In this document: positions 47,328 to 57,635 of the stretch, in pieces
Position numbering within the stretch: position 1 is the stretch's first letter
Layout of the letters: each line of letters starts with the position of its first letter
Origin: Opeltia flavorubescens
Lineage: Eukaryota; Ascomycota; Lecanoromycetes; Teloschistales; Teloschistaceae
DNA: 64,000 nt
Direction: 5' to 3'
Assembly: GCA_000442125.1 (NCBI GenBank)
Contig: KE546975.1
Span: 1,488,001-1,552,000 of the forward strand
Notes under the pieces: generated by a model
Seen by the model: only the letters and a program-made list of their open reading frames with translations
Told to the model about the DNA's origin: nothing
Database searches by the model: none
Position numbers and translations under genes: made by a program

Positions 47328-48334
47328 TTTTCATTCTGGTCTGCTGTTGAGTGAAGTTAGTGGGCTTGAGGAGAGGGGGAGATATGTACATTGAGATGAC
47401 TGTGGGAGTGAATGTTGATTAATGTAATACGAGATATCCCTGCCGCGGGTCCTTCGAGCTGGATAATGGGTGGTGTGTTTGGAGATTTTAGCAAAGTTAA
47501 TTGAATATCATTCATCATGTGAATTTTATATCTTTTCCTTGCCTTTGATCAGGAGTGTTGAATGGGATAATGATTGTTATGACCCTATTTTCAATGGTGG
47601 ATATTGGGAAGAGCGCTTTGGTGAGGGTATTGTTTCCGAGGTTTCTCCATTACGCTAAACCTCCTTTGCGATTTTTTGATACTTATCTTCAAGACGATGG
47701 CATCGACTTCACCGGTTTTCCACATCGATACATCGACTTTAGTAGATTCGATACCTCAAGTTCTTAACTTGGCCAAAATTTCCCAGCCCTTTCGACTCAA
47801 TTTGATCTTCCTTTGTATAACCCTAGACTTTGATATCGTGAAGTAGAAGGCTTCTGATTGTAGAAATCCTTGCTATTGCTTTCTTCAATAATCATCGCCT
47901 ATCTAGCTGTTTATTTCATTTCTCCGAGGATGAATTTGTAATTTCCTTATCATGCTGTCATGGGAACGTCCTTCGTATATCATGAACACTGATAGGTAGG
48001 TCAAGGCAGTGGATTTTAATTATTATGGAGTTCTGTGTGAGTTTAGTCTTTCGATAGTTCCAAGAGAGTATATGTCGACGATTTCATTCCCCATTTTGGG
48101 ACTACCCTCGAGACTAGAATTTCATCAATACCGATCACCGTCCAATATCCACCACAGTAAGAAAATGACATGCGTTCAACTAAGGGGGATATCGAGCGCC
48201 AAGATCTAGGGCTTAGGGCACATGCCCGCATCGTTACTCCATATAATAATCTTGCGTTTACCCTCAACGCATTCAGTCAGATCTAATCTCATCCCAATAC
48301 CACACTCCACCCTCATCCCCCAAAATCCCGGAAA
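47328..48334. other. intergenic, holds one repeat copy
   Basis: No gene is supported; the repeat copy at 47635-47760 is listed separately. Confidence 0.45.
47635..47760 (+). repeat. dispersed repeat family, copy 4
   Basis: It has the blocks TCCGAGGTTTCTCC, CGCTAAACCTCC, TATCTTCAAGACGATGG, CATCGACTTCACCGGTTTT, CATCGATACATCGACTTT and GATTCGATACCTC. It is the closest copy to the consensus in the ATCGAC-rich half. Confidence 0.7.
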
Positions 48335-48865
48335 ATGCCCGCACCAAAGCACTCCTTCCTCCACCCCGGTGTCCCCGTCAACATCGTTCTCAAATCCGAT
48401 CAGCCCACCGGGAAACTCACAGCTGGTATTGTGAAAGATATTCTGACTAAGGGGGATCATCCACATGGCGTCAAAGTCCGGCTCACGGATGGTAGAGTGG
48501 GGAGAGTGCAGTCGATTCGATCCAACGATTTTCTTGGAAGTAATGATATCAAGGCCAGCACGCCGCATAATGATAATTATAAAAGAAGTTCCTCTGCGAA
48601 GCACACACTCCTTCCAGAACAGCGGGCTACGAGTTTGGAGGATTATATCATCACGCCTTCTCCCTCCTCCAAGATTCAAAAAGCAAAAGCAAAAACAAAA
48701 AGAGAAGCAAAATCTTACGACCCAGTAACGACACCAGAAGACGCACAAACCCACCTCTCAAGAAAATACCCAAATCTCGACACCGCATTGATAGCCGCTA
48801 TACTCGCTGACTACCCTTCCGTCGAAGAAGTGGAGAGGGTGCTCGATACTCTGTCCTCCAGCTAA
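48335..48865 (+). CDS. YwbE-like (DUF2196) protein with C-terminal CUE-like segment
   Basis: The encoded protein is 176 aa in one exon. Residues 10-65 match the bacterial YwbE/DUF2196 family: VPVNIVLKSDQPTGKLTAGI, VKDILTKGDHPHGVKVRL and DGRVGRVQSI, a small beta-barrel of unknown role. A basic, Lys-rich linker (SKIQKAKAKTKREAKS) follows. The last 45 residues (EDAQTHLSRKYPNLDTALIA, then ILADYPSVEEVERVL) resemble a CUE-type ubiquitin-binding three-helix motif, which is inference from spacing and hydrophobic pattern. The 3' end faces the end of the large minus-strand gene 137 bases away. Confidence 0.8.
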   Translation: MPAPKHSFLHPGVPVNIVLKSDQPTGKLTAGIVKDILTKGDHPHGVKVRLTDGRVGRVQSIRSNDFLGSNDIKASTPHNDNYKRSSSAKHTLLPEQRATSLEDYIITPSPSSKIQKAKAKTKREAKSYDPVTTPEDAQTHLSRKYPNLDTALIAAILADYPSVEEVERVLDTLSSS

Positions 48866-49002
48866 ACGGGATCAATGCCATCAAGTGCGTTCGAGAAAGC
48901 ACCATTCCCATCACAGTCACAACCAATCATTCTTTATTGAAAGAGATTATTTGATACATCATCCCGGTACTAATATCACTGTCAACATTGGCGAATGGAG
49001 AA

Positions 49003-52000
49003 TCAAGCATCTTGAGCCCCTATCGGTTTACTGAGCTGCAAGAACCCCTCCACAAGCGTATATGGTCCTGGATCAAGGCGGAGACGACCATCTGCAAAAG
49101 TCAAAAATCAGCAAGACCTATTAGCAACCAAAGGCATACGATACGGGGCCCAGCCTATTTCACTCTTCGAGCGTGGCAAAAGACTTTTTGCCGTAATGAC
49201 AGGAGAGTGGATAGATTTAATGGCTGGGATGATGATGGATGATGTTTTACAGAGATGCACATACCTTCCTCCCCCACATCAAAAGCGTTGTACCTTCTCT
49301 CGTTCTCGCCCTCCCCCTCATCTTCTGCGCCCTCCCGCGGAACCTGATATGGCTGCAACCACTCCCAACCCCCCTTCTTCCCCCCTCCTATCGGCAGCCT
49401 GATCTTCGCAGCCACAGGATCTGTCGTACGCTCTCGTTGGCGGCGTAACCAAGTCTCTACATCAAGAGGATTTCCCGCGTCGTAGCTCACGGGGACATCC
49501 TTCGTCAAAAGGAGCGGACCAAGATGGAAGAACGCGCTCATCTTCTCCAAAGCACGCTGTACTGTCCATGCTGGTAGCTGGAGAGATGTTATGGGCAGGA
49601 TGGGTGTAAAGACGTGGAGGGGTGTGTAGGGGTCTATGAGCATGGTTTTGACGAGGAGTTGTTTTGTTTTTGCGGCCGCAAAGTCGGTGCTACTTGAGAA
49701 ATCTTCCGGTGAGATGTGGAAGGGACGGAGGGTATCGGAATTCTCGGGTAAGATCGGGATTCGAGGATCTCCCTGCTCGGGCGCTGAGGTAGAGGAGGGG
49801 GAGATGAAATATGTGTGCAGTTTCTCCCAGTCGGTGGCACCATCGTTGTTATCAAAAAACCCCACAACGCCATCAAAAGGACGGTCCGCGTCGCCGATCT
49901 TGATGGGGAAATCATAGCTCAGTAGAGGGGCTGGCTCCGTTGGCACAGCCGGGCCAAGGGCATCGGGAGGAGAGGTAACCACACCGCTTCGTAGCGGCGC
50001 GGTGGCGAGTTCGAGACTGAAACCCACGTTCACAAGCGCGAGGGGTTTTCCAACTATGGAGGTGGCGTAAGCTGCGTAATCGGGAGGAGAGTACGGCATC
50101 GTTTCTATAGCGCGACTAATCATATTGAAGAAGGAGCGGAGATATGGCCCTCCTCCGTTTGGATCGGAGAGACGCGTTACCAGCTGGTCGAGTTGTGGGG
50201 AGACTAGATTTGAGGGCTGGGATGGAGGGTCGAAGGGGAGCCATTTTGGTGATGTTATGGTGCTTGAGGGGCCCTGGCAGGATGTTAGCGGTCGAGGGTT
50301 GAGAAAGAGCGAGGGAAGCGAACACCGAGAGTCAATTCGACGTAGAATTGGCCTTCGGCTGTGAAGAACTGGAGGCCGTAGTCTGCGAAGTTGACGATCA
50401 CCCTGGAATTGAGTCAGAGATTCATTTACACAGAATACGGTTCATGACCTACCATGCCCATACGGGTTGATGCCAATCGTCAGCTACCTGCCATTTTGCA
50501 GGGTTGGCGTCTGTGGCGGCATTTGGCACCACGAAGCGAGCATTGAGCCTGGCCGGCTGATTGATAGAGGGTGTAAGCTGCACATACGGGCACAGTGGAT
50601 AATCCCCTGGAATCTGAGGATCGGCCTGCGTCAACGCAGTCACTGTGTTCAGATGGCTAGTCCCTGGCAGAAGATTTGGACAGACCTGATCTCCGAGACA
50701 AGGATATACCGTGTCAACAGTCGCGGGATCAATGCTTTGCTGAGGTGGTTTAGGTGGTATGGCACTGATAACCTGCCCGAATTTATCGACGACATTGATC
50801 TTCGTGAACATCATTTGGCCATGTGTGACGCCTTTGAACGCATCTTCCAAAGCGGCTAGATCTTTGATTAACGTTCCGTATGGGGTTGCCCCTGTTTGGT
50901 CGCCTATGACCTTCAAGTCGTTCTGTGTGATACCGCCATCTCTACCGGCTAGATATGTAGCGGTCAGAGGATGTTCTTCGGTCTCGCCGGGAATATGCAA
51001 GTTCGGCTGGACATGAGTGCCCTCAGTCACGGTCGTCAAGTGGCTCGTCAGTCCTTCTAGCTCGGCATTCAAAAAAGCTAGCCGGCCAATATTCTGAACC
51101 AGTTTCGTTCGTTCCTCAGGATCTAGAGTGACGCCTGGTGTGTCCATTACTTGCTCTACTAAAGCTTTCAGATTCACTGTCGCTTGTGGCAGCAGGATCG
51201 CGCGGCCTGACACGGAACGCCGATTTCGAGTACTTTGAGGATCATTGGCTAGATCTTCTTTGACAGCGTATCGCACGCGAGGCGTCACGCTATCAATAGG
51301 AGATGTCAAGAGATCGACGGACCATTTGTTTATGGGGATATGGAAATATGTTGCTTCCCATTCCAAATAGAGAGGACACCAAGGTTGACCTTTCCACGTC
51401 TTGAAGCCAAGAGTATTTCCATGATCCTCTGTAGCAAATGCCTCCCGCCCCAGAACCCAAAGGGCATGCGAAATGTGGGCATTGCGGATCTGAGTTAGAA
51501 AAAGGACTTCAGCGTCATTGTTGTTACTAACGACGGATCTGACAGGTACATTACCCATGTACTCCAATGGCCAGCCAGATGGCATGCCCGCGATGCATAT
51601 TGTTGGATCTCTCCTTTGAAAGAATGGCTGCTGTGGAATACTTCTTGCTGGAACTAACGCAGATGTCGTCGGGTCAGCTGGCTCTTCCTTGCGCACTATC
51701 GTTTCAATCTGGTCATCTAGACCAGTTACTGGAGTCGAAATAAGCTTCATGAGTTTGTCCGCTTTTCCTCGAAGATCGCTGGCGCGATTTGCATACCAGG
51801 TGCGGCGCGCTGGATCGTTATTGTTTGCATCGGAAACGAAGTCCCACCATACTGCAAATAACGACCATTTCACGTCTTGTAACATCCTTATCGCCGAACT
51901 CGATTGATCTTGTAGGTCATTAACTGATCTCAGCTCGTCTAGCTCTGAGCGGCCGGTATCACCATCTGGGATCCAGTTCGGCCTGCCCGGTTGACCATTA

Positions 52001-53364
52001 GTTGTCCGACCATCGTACTGCCAGGCATTACCACCTGAAGTGGGAGCGAAGTTATTTCTCAGCATAATATCCTGAGCCTTGATCCGAGAATCAAAGTCGT
52101 CTTCAGTAGCATATAGTAGTTCACTGAGAGTGAGTAAGTCCTTAGCCACAGCACCTGTCCCAGGCCCGAAAACTTCTTCACTGTCGTTTTCATGTGCTTT
52201 CAGGAAGCTGAGTATGGCATCTAATCCTGTGTTACCGATGGCGAGGGGTTCCATGTCAATATCGTTGGTGAAGAGCTTTGCATAATCGTCGGCTGGAGTT
52301 AGCGGTTTGGTATCTCGATCGAATGATACGTCATAGATTATTCCGTGGCAGACGGTCCTGGCCTCGCCAACGTAATCAAGCCGAGCTTGATTGTCTAGCC
52401 CGGGTCCGGGACTCAGGAACAAATCCCGCAGACGGTCACCAAGACGGCCCTGAAGTCCTTGCTTTGGATATAGTGGATCACTCAATTCATCCCAATGCCA
52501 GCCAAGTACTACATAATCACATACAACTTTCTTCAATGCCGCTTTGTTGCCACTTGCATCAGTATACTGGAAACTGTCGACCATGGAAAACACGTTGGGA
52601 TTATGCATGGTATTGTCGGCAAAGCAAAAGTTCGAAGAATTCATCACAGTCAATTGTGTCCGTGGCACTGACTTTCCCGTTTCCCGCCAGCCTTTAGCAG
52701 CAACTCTGGCACCGATGTAAACGCCGGCTTGCTTGTTGAGGATTTCGGGATCTCGCTCATCCCCGTCCACGTACGAAACGAAAGGACTGACGTCTGTTGC
52801 CAGGTCAACTTCGGGGCCTAATTCGTTGATGTTCCATAACCGGTCACTCTCGATGATCCAAGCATCTTCACGTTGGGCTATTGGCAGCTCTGGCTCGGAG
52901 GACTTGATGCGCCGACCAACGAGCCAACGGGTAGGAACCTGCCAGAATTTGGGCGATGATGTCTTGTTGCCGTTGTCGTTCTTGTGGCTCGTACCCTCTG
53001 CTCCCATCACTCCCGCGCGGTACATGCGGGGCAAGCTCCAATGCAGGTAAACTCCAATGCGGTTTTCATGTAAGGGAGGTTCTGGCGGTGGAGGCTGAGC
53101 TGGATCAACAGGTGGATCATTAGATGAATCAATGACCGAAATGCGCGAGTTGGCCGATGCTGGCTGGCTATGAAGTACATCCACTTGAGGAAGTATGTCG
53201 GCTTTGATATGCGCAGGATCTGGTCGAAGACCTCCATAGTTTGGCTGTGTGATGGGAGCGATTCTTGTGAGACCAGTGTCACAGACGGGTTTGTTCAGTA
53301 CGAATGCATCGACGTTCATGGGGACACATATTGCCCCTGGAGGACCTGTCTCGGAAAACGCCAT
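49003..53364 (-). CDS. very large protein of unknown function, bacterial-like (cluster gene A)
   Basis: Four exons on the minus strand, 53364-50453, 50402-50324, 50273-49265 and 49091-49003, give 1362 aa. The ATG at 53364 (MAFSETGPPGAICVP) is the first in frame. The donor of intron 2 is weak (GTTCGC); it is chosen because it keeps the frame. Motifs include GVYLHWSLP (104-112), WQVPTRWLVGRR (141-152), FADYGLQFFTAEGQFY over the exon 1/2 join, SPKWLPF after intron 2, and DGRLRLDPGPYTLVEGFLQL at the C-terminus. From memory, blocks like LHWALP plus PNRWLV occur in large bacterial proteins of unknown function. There is no signal peptide, TM segment or known enzyme motif, so it is likely cytosolic. 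It shares a divergent promoter with the subtilase-like gene. Confidence 0.8.
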
Positions 53365-54149
53365 GTTGTCCTCTGTGGATATTGAGTCAGGTCGAGGCAA
53401 TGGTTTTCATGTGCTAAAAGGGCAATGAGACTAGCACAGAAACTGTAACAAAGGGCATTTGGATTCCATGGTTCATGATAGAGCATGCATTCGGGAGATT
53501 GGAGGACGTCCATCTACTGAAAATTGCATGCTTTGAGTATCATGCTTCAATCTAGCGCTGCCAATCGGGGCACTAAGTGACGACAATCTCCGCAACCTGC
53601 TGAGGTTCGAAAGGGCAGCGACATTGCAGGCCTGTCATCTGAAGTCGCCTGGAAGCTCAGATCGTGATCGATACACTGGAAAACGAAAGATACCAATGTT
53701 TCGATAAATTACGGCGCCTATTGAATTGTGGCAGAGAGCGCCAAGGGAGTCTAGGCGCCGACAACGACACCATGTAACAACACTTGGACTTCAGCTCTTG
53801 GCCTGGGAGTCAGAAGGCGTTCGGTGGCTGTGAGGCTGCAAGGCCGCAGATGCTGATGATGGACCACGGACATCTCACCGCCTCGATGTAGTTGGGAGGT
53901 GAGATCTCAATATGTGGAAGTCGCTGCAATTGGTGCCTCACCTGGCATGTTCATTGTGGTTGGCTCAACAAACGGTGATTGACGGGTGAGGACGCCAAGT
54001 CATCAGACTTTGCTAGGTTCTGCGATTGCTCTCTCTGCTCACATGTATGTTTGTGCGTCGCACATATTTTTCATTTGACCCATTCTCACACCTTAGTTGG
54101 TGTATTGCAATTTAGATCAACGAGAGAAAGTTGTGGCCAGAATTTCAAA
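53365..54149. promoter_or_regulatory. shared divergent promoter region, cluster genes A and B
   Basis: About 785 bases lie between the two start codons. Upstream extension of both frames lacks a better ATG. No known binding site was recognised with confidence. Confidence 0.45.
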
Positions 54150-56417
54150 ATGTCTATTCGTCTCTCTATCATTTCTGGGGAGATAATCACACCGGGAACG
54201 CCGATACGAATATATTCTCCCCATCCAGTCGATCCAGCTTCCGCAAGATCGGAAATCAAGCTTTCAACTGCGAGTGCTGTCATAGAGTGCAAGTTATCAG
54301 TGAGAGACAAATTGATTGAGATCGACACACATAATCTATTGTCCAACGCATACAGACTGCAAGTTGGTACTCTGTTTGATTGCAAAAAAGTTTGTATAAA
54401 TAAGCTACCCATCTCGCGCAACATTGTCATTCGGTCAATCAAGGGTCGAATCGCATCCGACAGTCTGATCCAGCATGTCATCCATCTGGCCGTCGGTCAA
54501 ACCTCTACCACTAGGCTTAGACCAGGCGAAGAAGCCCCTGCTGGAACTCGATATCTGGAGGCTATTAGGGTGATGGATCGTCAAACCCATAAGTCCTCCC
54601 GCTGTTACTTCAAGGAGGACGGGGATGAAGTCGATGGGGCTAGGATTCTCGCATCTGTCGACCAAAGGCGCGAAAAGAAGTTTGGCCGCTTTCACGAGGC
54701 TTTGTGGAATCGGTTACAGACAGCGGACGATGATGATTTACACGAAGTCATCGTTTGGCCCAAAATCGGTGATGAAGATGACGATGATGTGAAAACGGTA
54801 AAGCAAAATTCCTCCTGTCCTCGTGATAAAAACACAAGATCGGAAATAATCAAGCTCATTAAAAGTTTCGGCACCGACTGCGAGCATAACGAAATATTGC
54901 CTCTCGTCTGCACAAAGCTCACAACACGACAGCTCCACCAATTGGCATCATCAAACCACATCGCCAAAATATTCTACGACGACAAATCAATCACCCTTTC
55001 ACGAGCCAGCCTTCGCTCCTCCCTGACCACAAGCCGCGCAAATCTCGTGCATCCCCGCCTCATTCTCGGCCAAGGCATAAAAGTCGCTGTATGGGAAGAA
55101 GGCCCCAGCGACACAACAGACCTAATCTTCGCCGATCGATTCCAAGCCAACCCCCCCGCTTCAGATCACGCCCGCCTCGTAAGCGGAATCATAAAATCCG
55201 CGCCGAACCCCCAAGAACCCGCCGGCTACGCCCCAGAATGCGAGCTCTACTCCGCAAATTCCTACAACGAAAACGCCCTCGCATGGGCAATCACCAAAGG
55301 CTGCACAGTCATCAATCACAGCGCGCATAGAGCCTCCGAGGAGGCCTCCGGAGAACTATCAATCCGAGACGTACAATACGACTGGCTAGCCACGCATTCC
55401 CCCTTCCCCACCCTAGTAACCGCAGCAGGGAATTTCGGCGCTGTGACCAATGATCGGAATCCGAAATACGTGGTTCATAAAGCTTACAATGCTATCCCTG
55501 TCGGAGCCCACGCTTCTATCTTCAGACAGGACATCAGCGAAGCAAGGATTCCCGATTGGTCGAACTTCAAAAATCCAACTTCCCCGCACGCGGATAGGGA
55601 ATTACCTCTCCTAGCTGCTCCCGGGGAGAACATCTCCGCTGTGGGGCTCACCAAGTCCGGCACGAGCTTCTCTTCCCCCGCTGTAGTGGGCGCGGTGGCA
55701 TTATGCCAATCCGTAGCCCCGGCTCTCCTGGCAGGTAATCCCGCCGCATGCCGCGCCATCATGCTCGCATGCGCGGGGAGGAACGTGAGCGGCGGTCTCT
55801 GGGCCGCTGATATCGCCGCACGGATCGACGCCAGGGACGGAGCGGGCGCACTAGATGTCGATGCAGCAGTCCAGATTGCACAAGCTCATCACCCCTATGG
55901 TCCTCCGAGACCATTGGCTTCTGGCTCTACAAATTCAGCGGCGGGTGGGAAGACACAGTGGCCGAGGGGATGGACAAGTGGGGTTTATAAATCTGCTGAT
56001 ACACCTACGTCTAATAGAGTGGTGTGGAAACAACATATCTCCATCCCGCCCCCGTATCGTCTTGGCATCGTCTCCGAATCCGCCCTTGGCCTTACGTTTC
56101 GCGCGACCGTGACGTGGAATGCTCGTGTTAAGTGGCAGCCTGGTGGTGCAGGCACCAATGGCCTTTCATACCTCCCTGCGAATTTGGATATTAAAATTCT
56201 GGATGGGAGAAGTCTGTTGCCTGTGGCGTCCTCGGCGAGCTTTGATAATAATTATGAGGTTTGTGATTTTGTGCCTGAGGCCGGACGAGGGTATGATATC
56301 GTCGTCGAAGAAGAAGATGACGGGGTTGGAGCGGGGAGTGGGGCGCCGGGGGGTGGGGGGCAGACGTTTGGATGGGCGGCGGCGTGGTGTCTGTTTTATA
56401 ATGAGGAGATTGTTTGA
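54150..56417 (+). CDS. subtilase-fold (S8) protein with altered catalytic Asp (cluster gene B)
   Basis: A single exon encodes 755 aa. The frame opens 57 codons earlier, but the ATG at 54150 (MSIRLSIISGE) follows a normal A-rich leader. Residues 1-300 form an N-terminal region of unknown type, ending in a possible inhibitor-like segment (KLTTRQLHQLASSNHIAKIF). The S8 domain follows: KVAVWEEGPSD (311-321), where subtilases have VAVxDTG; DHARLVSGII with His340; VTAAGNFG with oxyanion Asn428; and SGTSFSSPAVVGA with Ser506. The usual Asp position is Glu316. The C-terminal 170 residues resemble a beta jelly-roll (TFRATVTWNARVKW). There is no signal peptide, unlike secreted fungal subtilisins. Activity is uncertain. 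Confidence 0.88.
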   Translation: MSIRLSIISGEIITPGTPIRIYSPHPVDPASARSEIKLSTASAVIECKLSVRDKLIEIDTHNLLSNAYRLQVGTLFDCKKVCINKLPISRNIVIRSIKGRIASDSLIQHVIHLAVGQTSTTRLRPGEEAPAGTRYLEAIRVMDRQTHKSSRCYFKEDGDEVDGARILASVDQRREKKFGRFHEALWNRLQTADDDDLHEVIVWPKIGDEDDDDVKTVKQNSSCPRDKNTRSEIIKLIKSFGTDCEHNEILPLVCTKLTTRQLHQLASSNHIAKIFYDDKSITLSRASLRSSLTTSRANLVHPRLILGQGIKVAVWEEGPSDTTDLIFADRFQANPPASDHARLVSGIIKSAPNPQEPAGYAPECELYSANSYNENALAWAITKGCTVINHSAHRASEEASGELSIRDVQYDWLATHSPFPTLVTAAGNFGAVTNDRNPKYVVHKAYNAIPVGAHASIFRQDISEARIPDWSNFKNPTSPHADRELPLLAAPGENISAVGLTKSGTSFSSPAVVGAVALCQSVAPALLAGNPAACRAIMLACAGRNVSGGLWAADIAARIDARDGAGALDVDAAVQIAQAHHPYGPPRPLASGSTNSAAGGKTQWPRGWTSGVYKSADTPTSNRVVWKQHISIPPPYRLGIVSESALGLTFRATVTWNARVKWQPGGAGTNGLSYLPANLDIKILDGRSLLPVASSASFDNNYEVCDFVPEAGRGYDIVVEEEDDGVGAGSGAPGGGGQTFGWAAAWCLFYNEEIV

Positions 56418-57635
56418 AACGTATCAATATAAATCAGTAGCATTTACTTTTCCCTACCCCTTGACTACAAATAATCAGGTCGAGAATATACCTACTCACC
56501 TCTTTTCTTATTCTGACCATATCTCCACACTAACACCATATCATCGTAGTAAAGTCAAATATCAAAAATAGATTTCCCCTTGTTTTGTTTGGTCCCTNCC
56601 CCTTCATCACTCCCTCCTCCTCCACCACCACCACCAAAAATTGGGAAAAGAAGAAGGCTACAGAACGCCCGACCTTCTATATAACGTGAAAACAAGAATT
56701 TTAAATTGGTGAAATAGAGATAAGATGTAAATCAAGCAACAAAATCCCTCCCTGGATGGATAGATACTCAAACACAAGGTCTCCGTACATAACAAATAAA
56801 TGCAAATCGAAATTTTTCCGAAATACTTATTTATCTCTGAATACAAAAAAGGTAACGGAGGGAAGAAGAAGGAGGAGGAGGTAAAATTTACCATCCAGGA
56901 CGGACGACCGGAGTTTTTAACATTGTATAGATATGTTATCTACGTGGTGAAGATCTGTAAGTTTTCTTGGAAGAAAGGAGAATAGCTGTAGCAGCCACTG
57001 CACCCCCTTTGTTCGTGTATACTTTTCTCTCTCCCTTTCATCCTCTAAGACTTTTATTCATATAAGGTGAAACGGCACCAAAAAAAAAATTGGATTTTTT
57101 CTTTTCTTTTCTTTTCTTTCCTCGCTCTCCCTTCCTTCTTCCTCCGCCCGAAGTGAATTTTTAATTTTTTTTTTTTTTTTTTTGCTTTTTTTTTTTACAA
57201 GAATGAGGGGATTTTCTTTTTATAGATGTTTTTCGGGATTTATTTTGAAAGTAGTATATACACTATTGGATAATCTGAAGGGTGATGATGAGGGCGCGAT
57301 AGATAGGGCTTTCTTGCTAAACCCCCAACGTACTTGAGTTGATCTATATTACGAAAGTTCGGCTGGATGGGGAGGAGGACTTCTGAAAGGTCTAGAGAGA
57401 GAGAGAGGGAGAGAGAAAGATAGAGAGAAAAGAAAAAGAGAAAGAAATTTTTTTCAATCGCATTTGAAAAACGTTTCTACGGCGAAGGGGGAGGGGGAGA
57501 CGTAAGTGAACCAGAGCCGGTTCAAAGGACTAAGTTTCTTCCGGAATATCCAAGATTAATGACCGATTCTTTCAGGAGAAGTTTTGGACAGGAATTGAAT
57601 TTTGAATATCATATTTATGGATATTTAGTTCCTAG
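56418..57635. other. convergent intergenic region, homopolymer- and purine-rich
   Basis: This lies between the 3' ends of cluster genes B (plus) and C (minus). It contains a T-run of about 20 with a second T-run near 57160-57197, a CTTTT tract near 57110, and a GAGA-type purine tract at about 57391-57450. One ambiguous base lies at 56598. No gene was seen. Confidence 0.6.
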
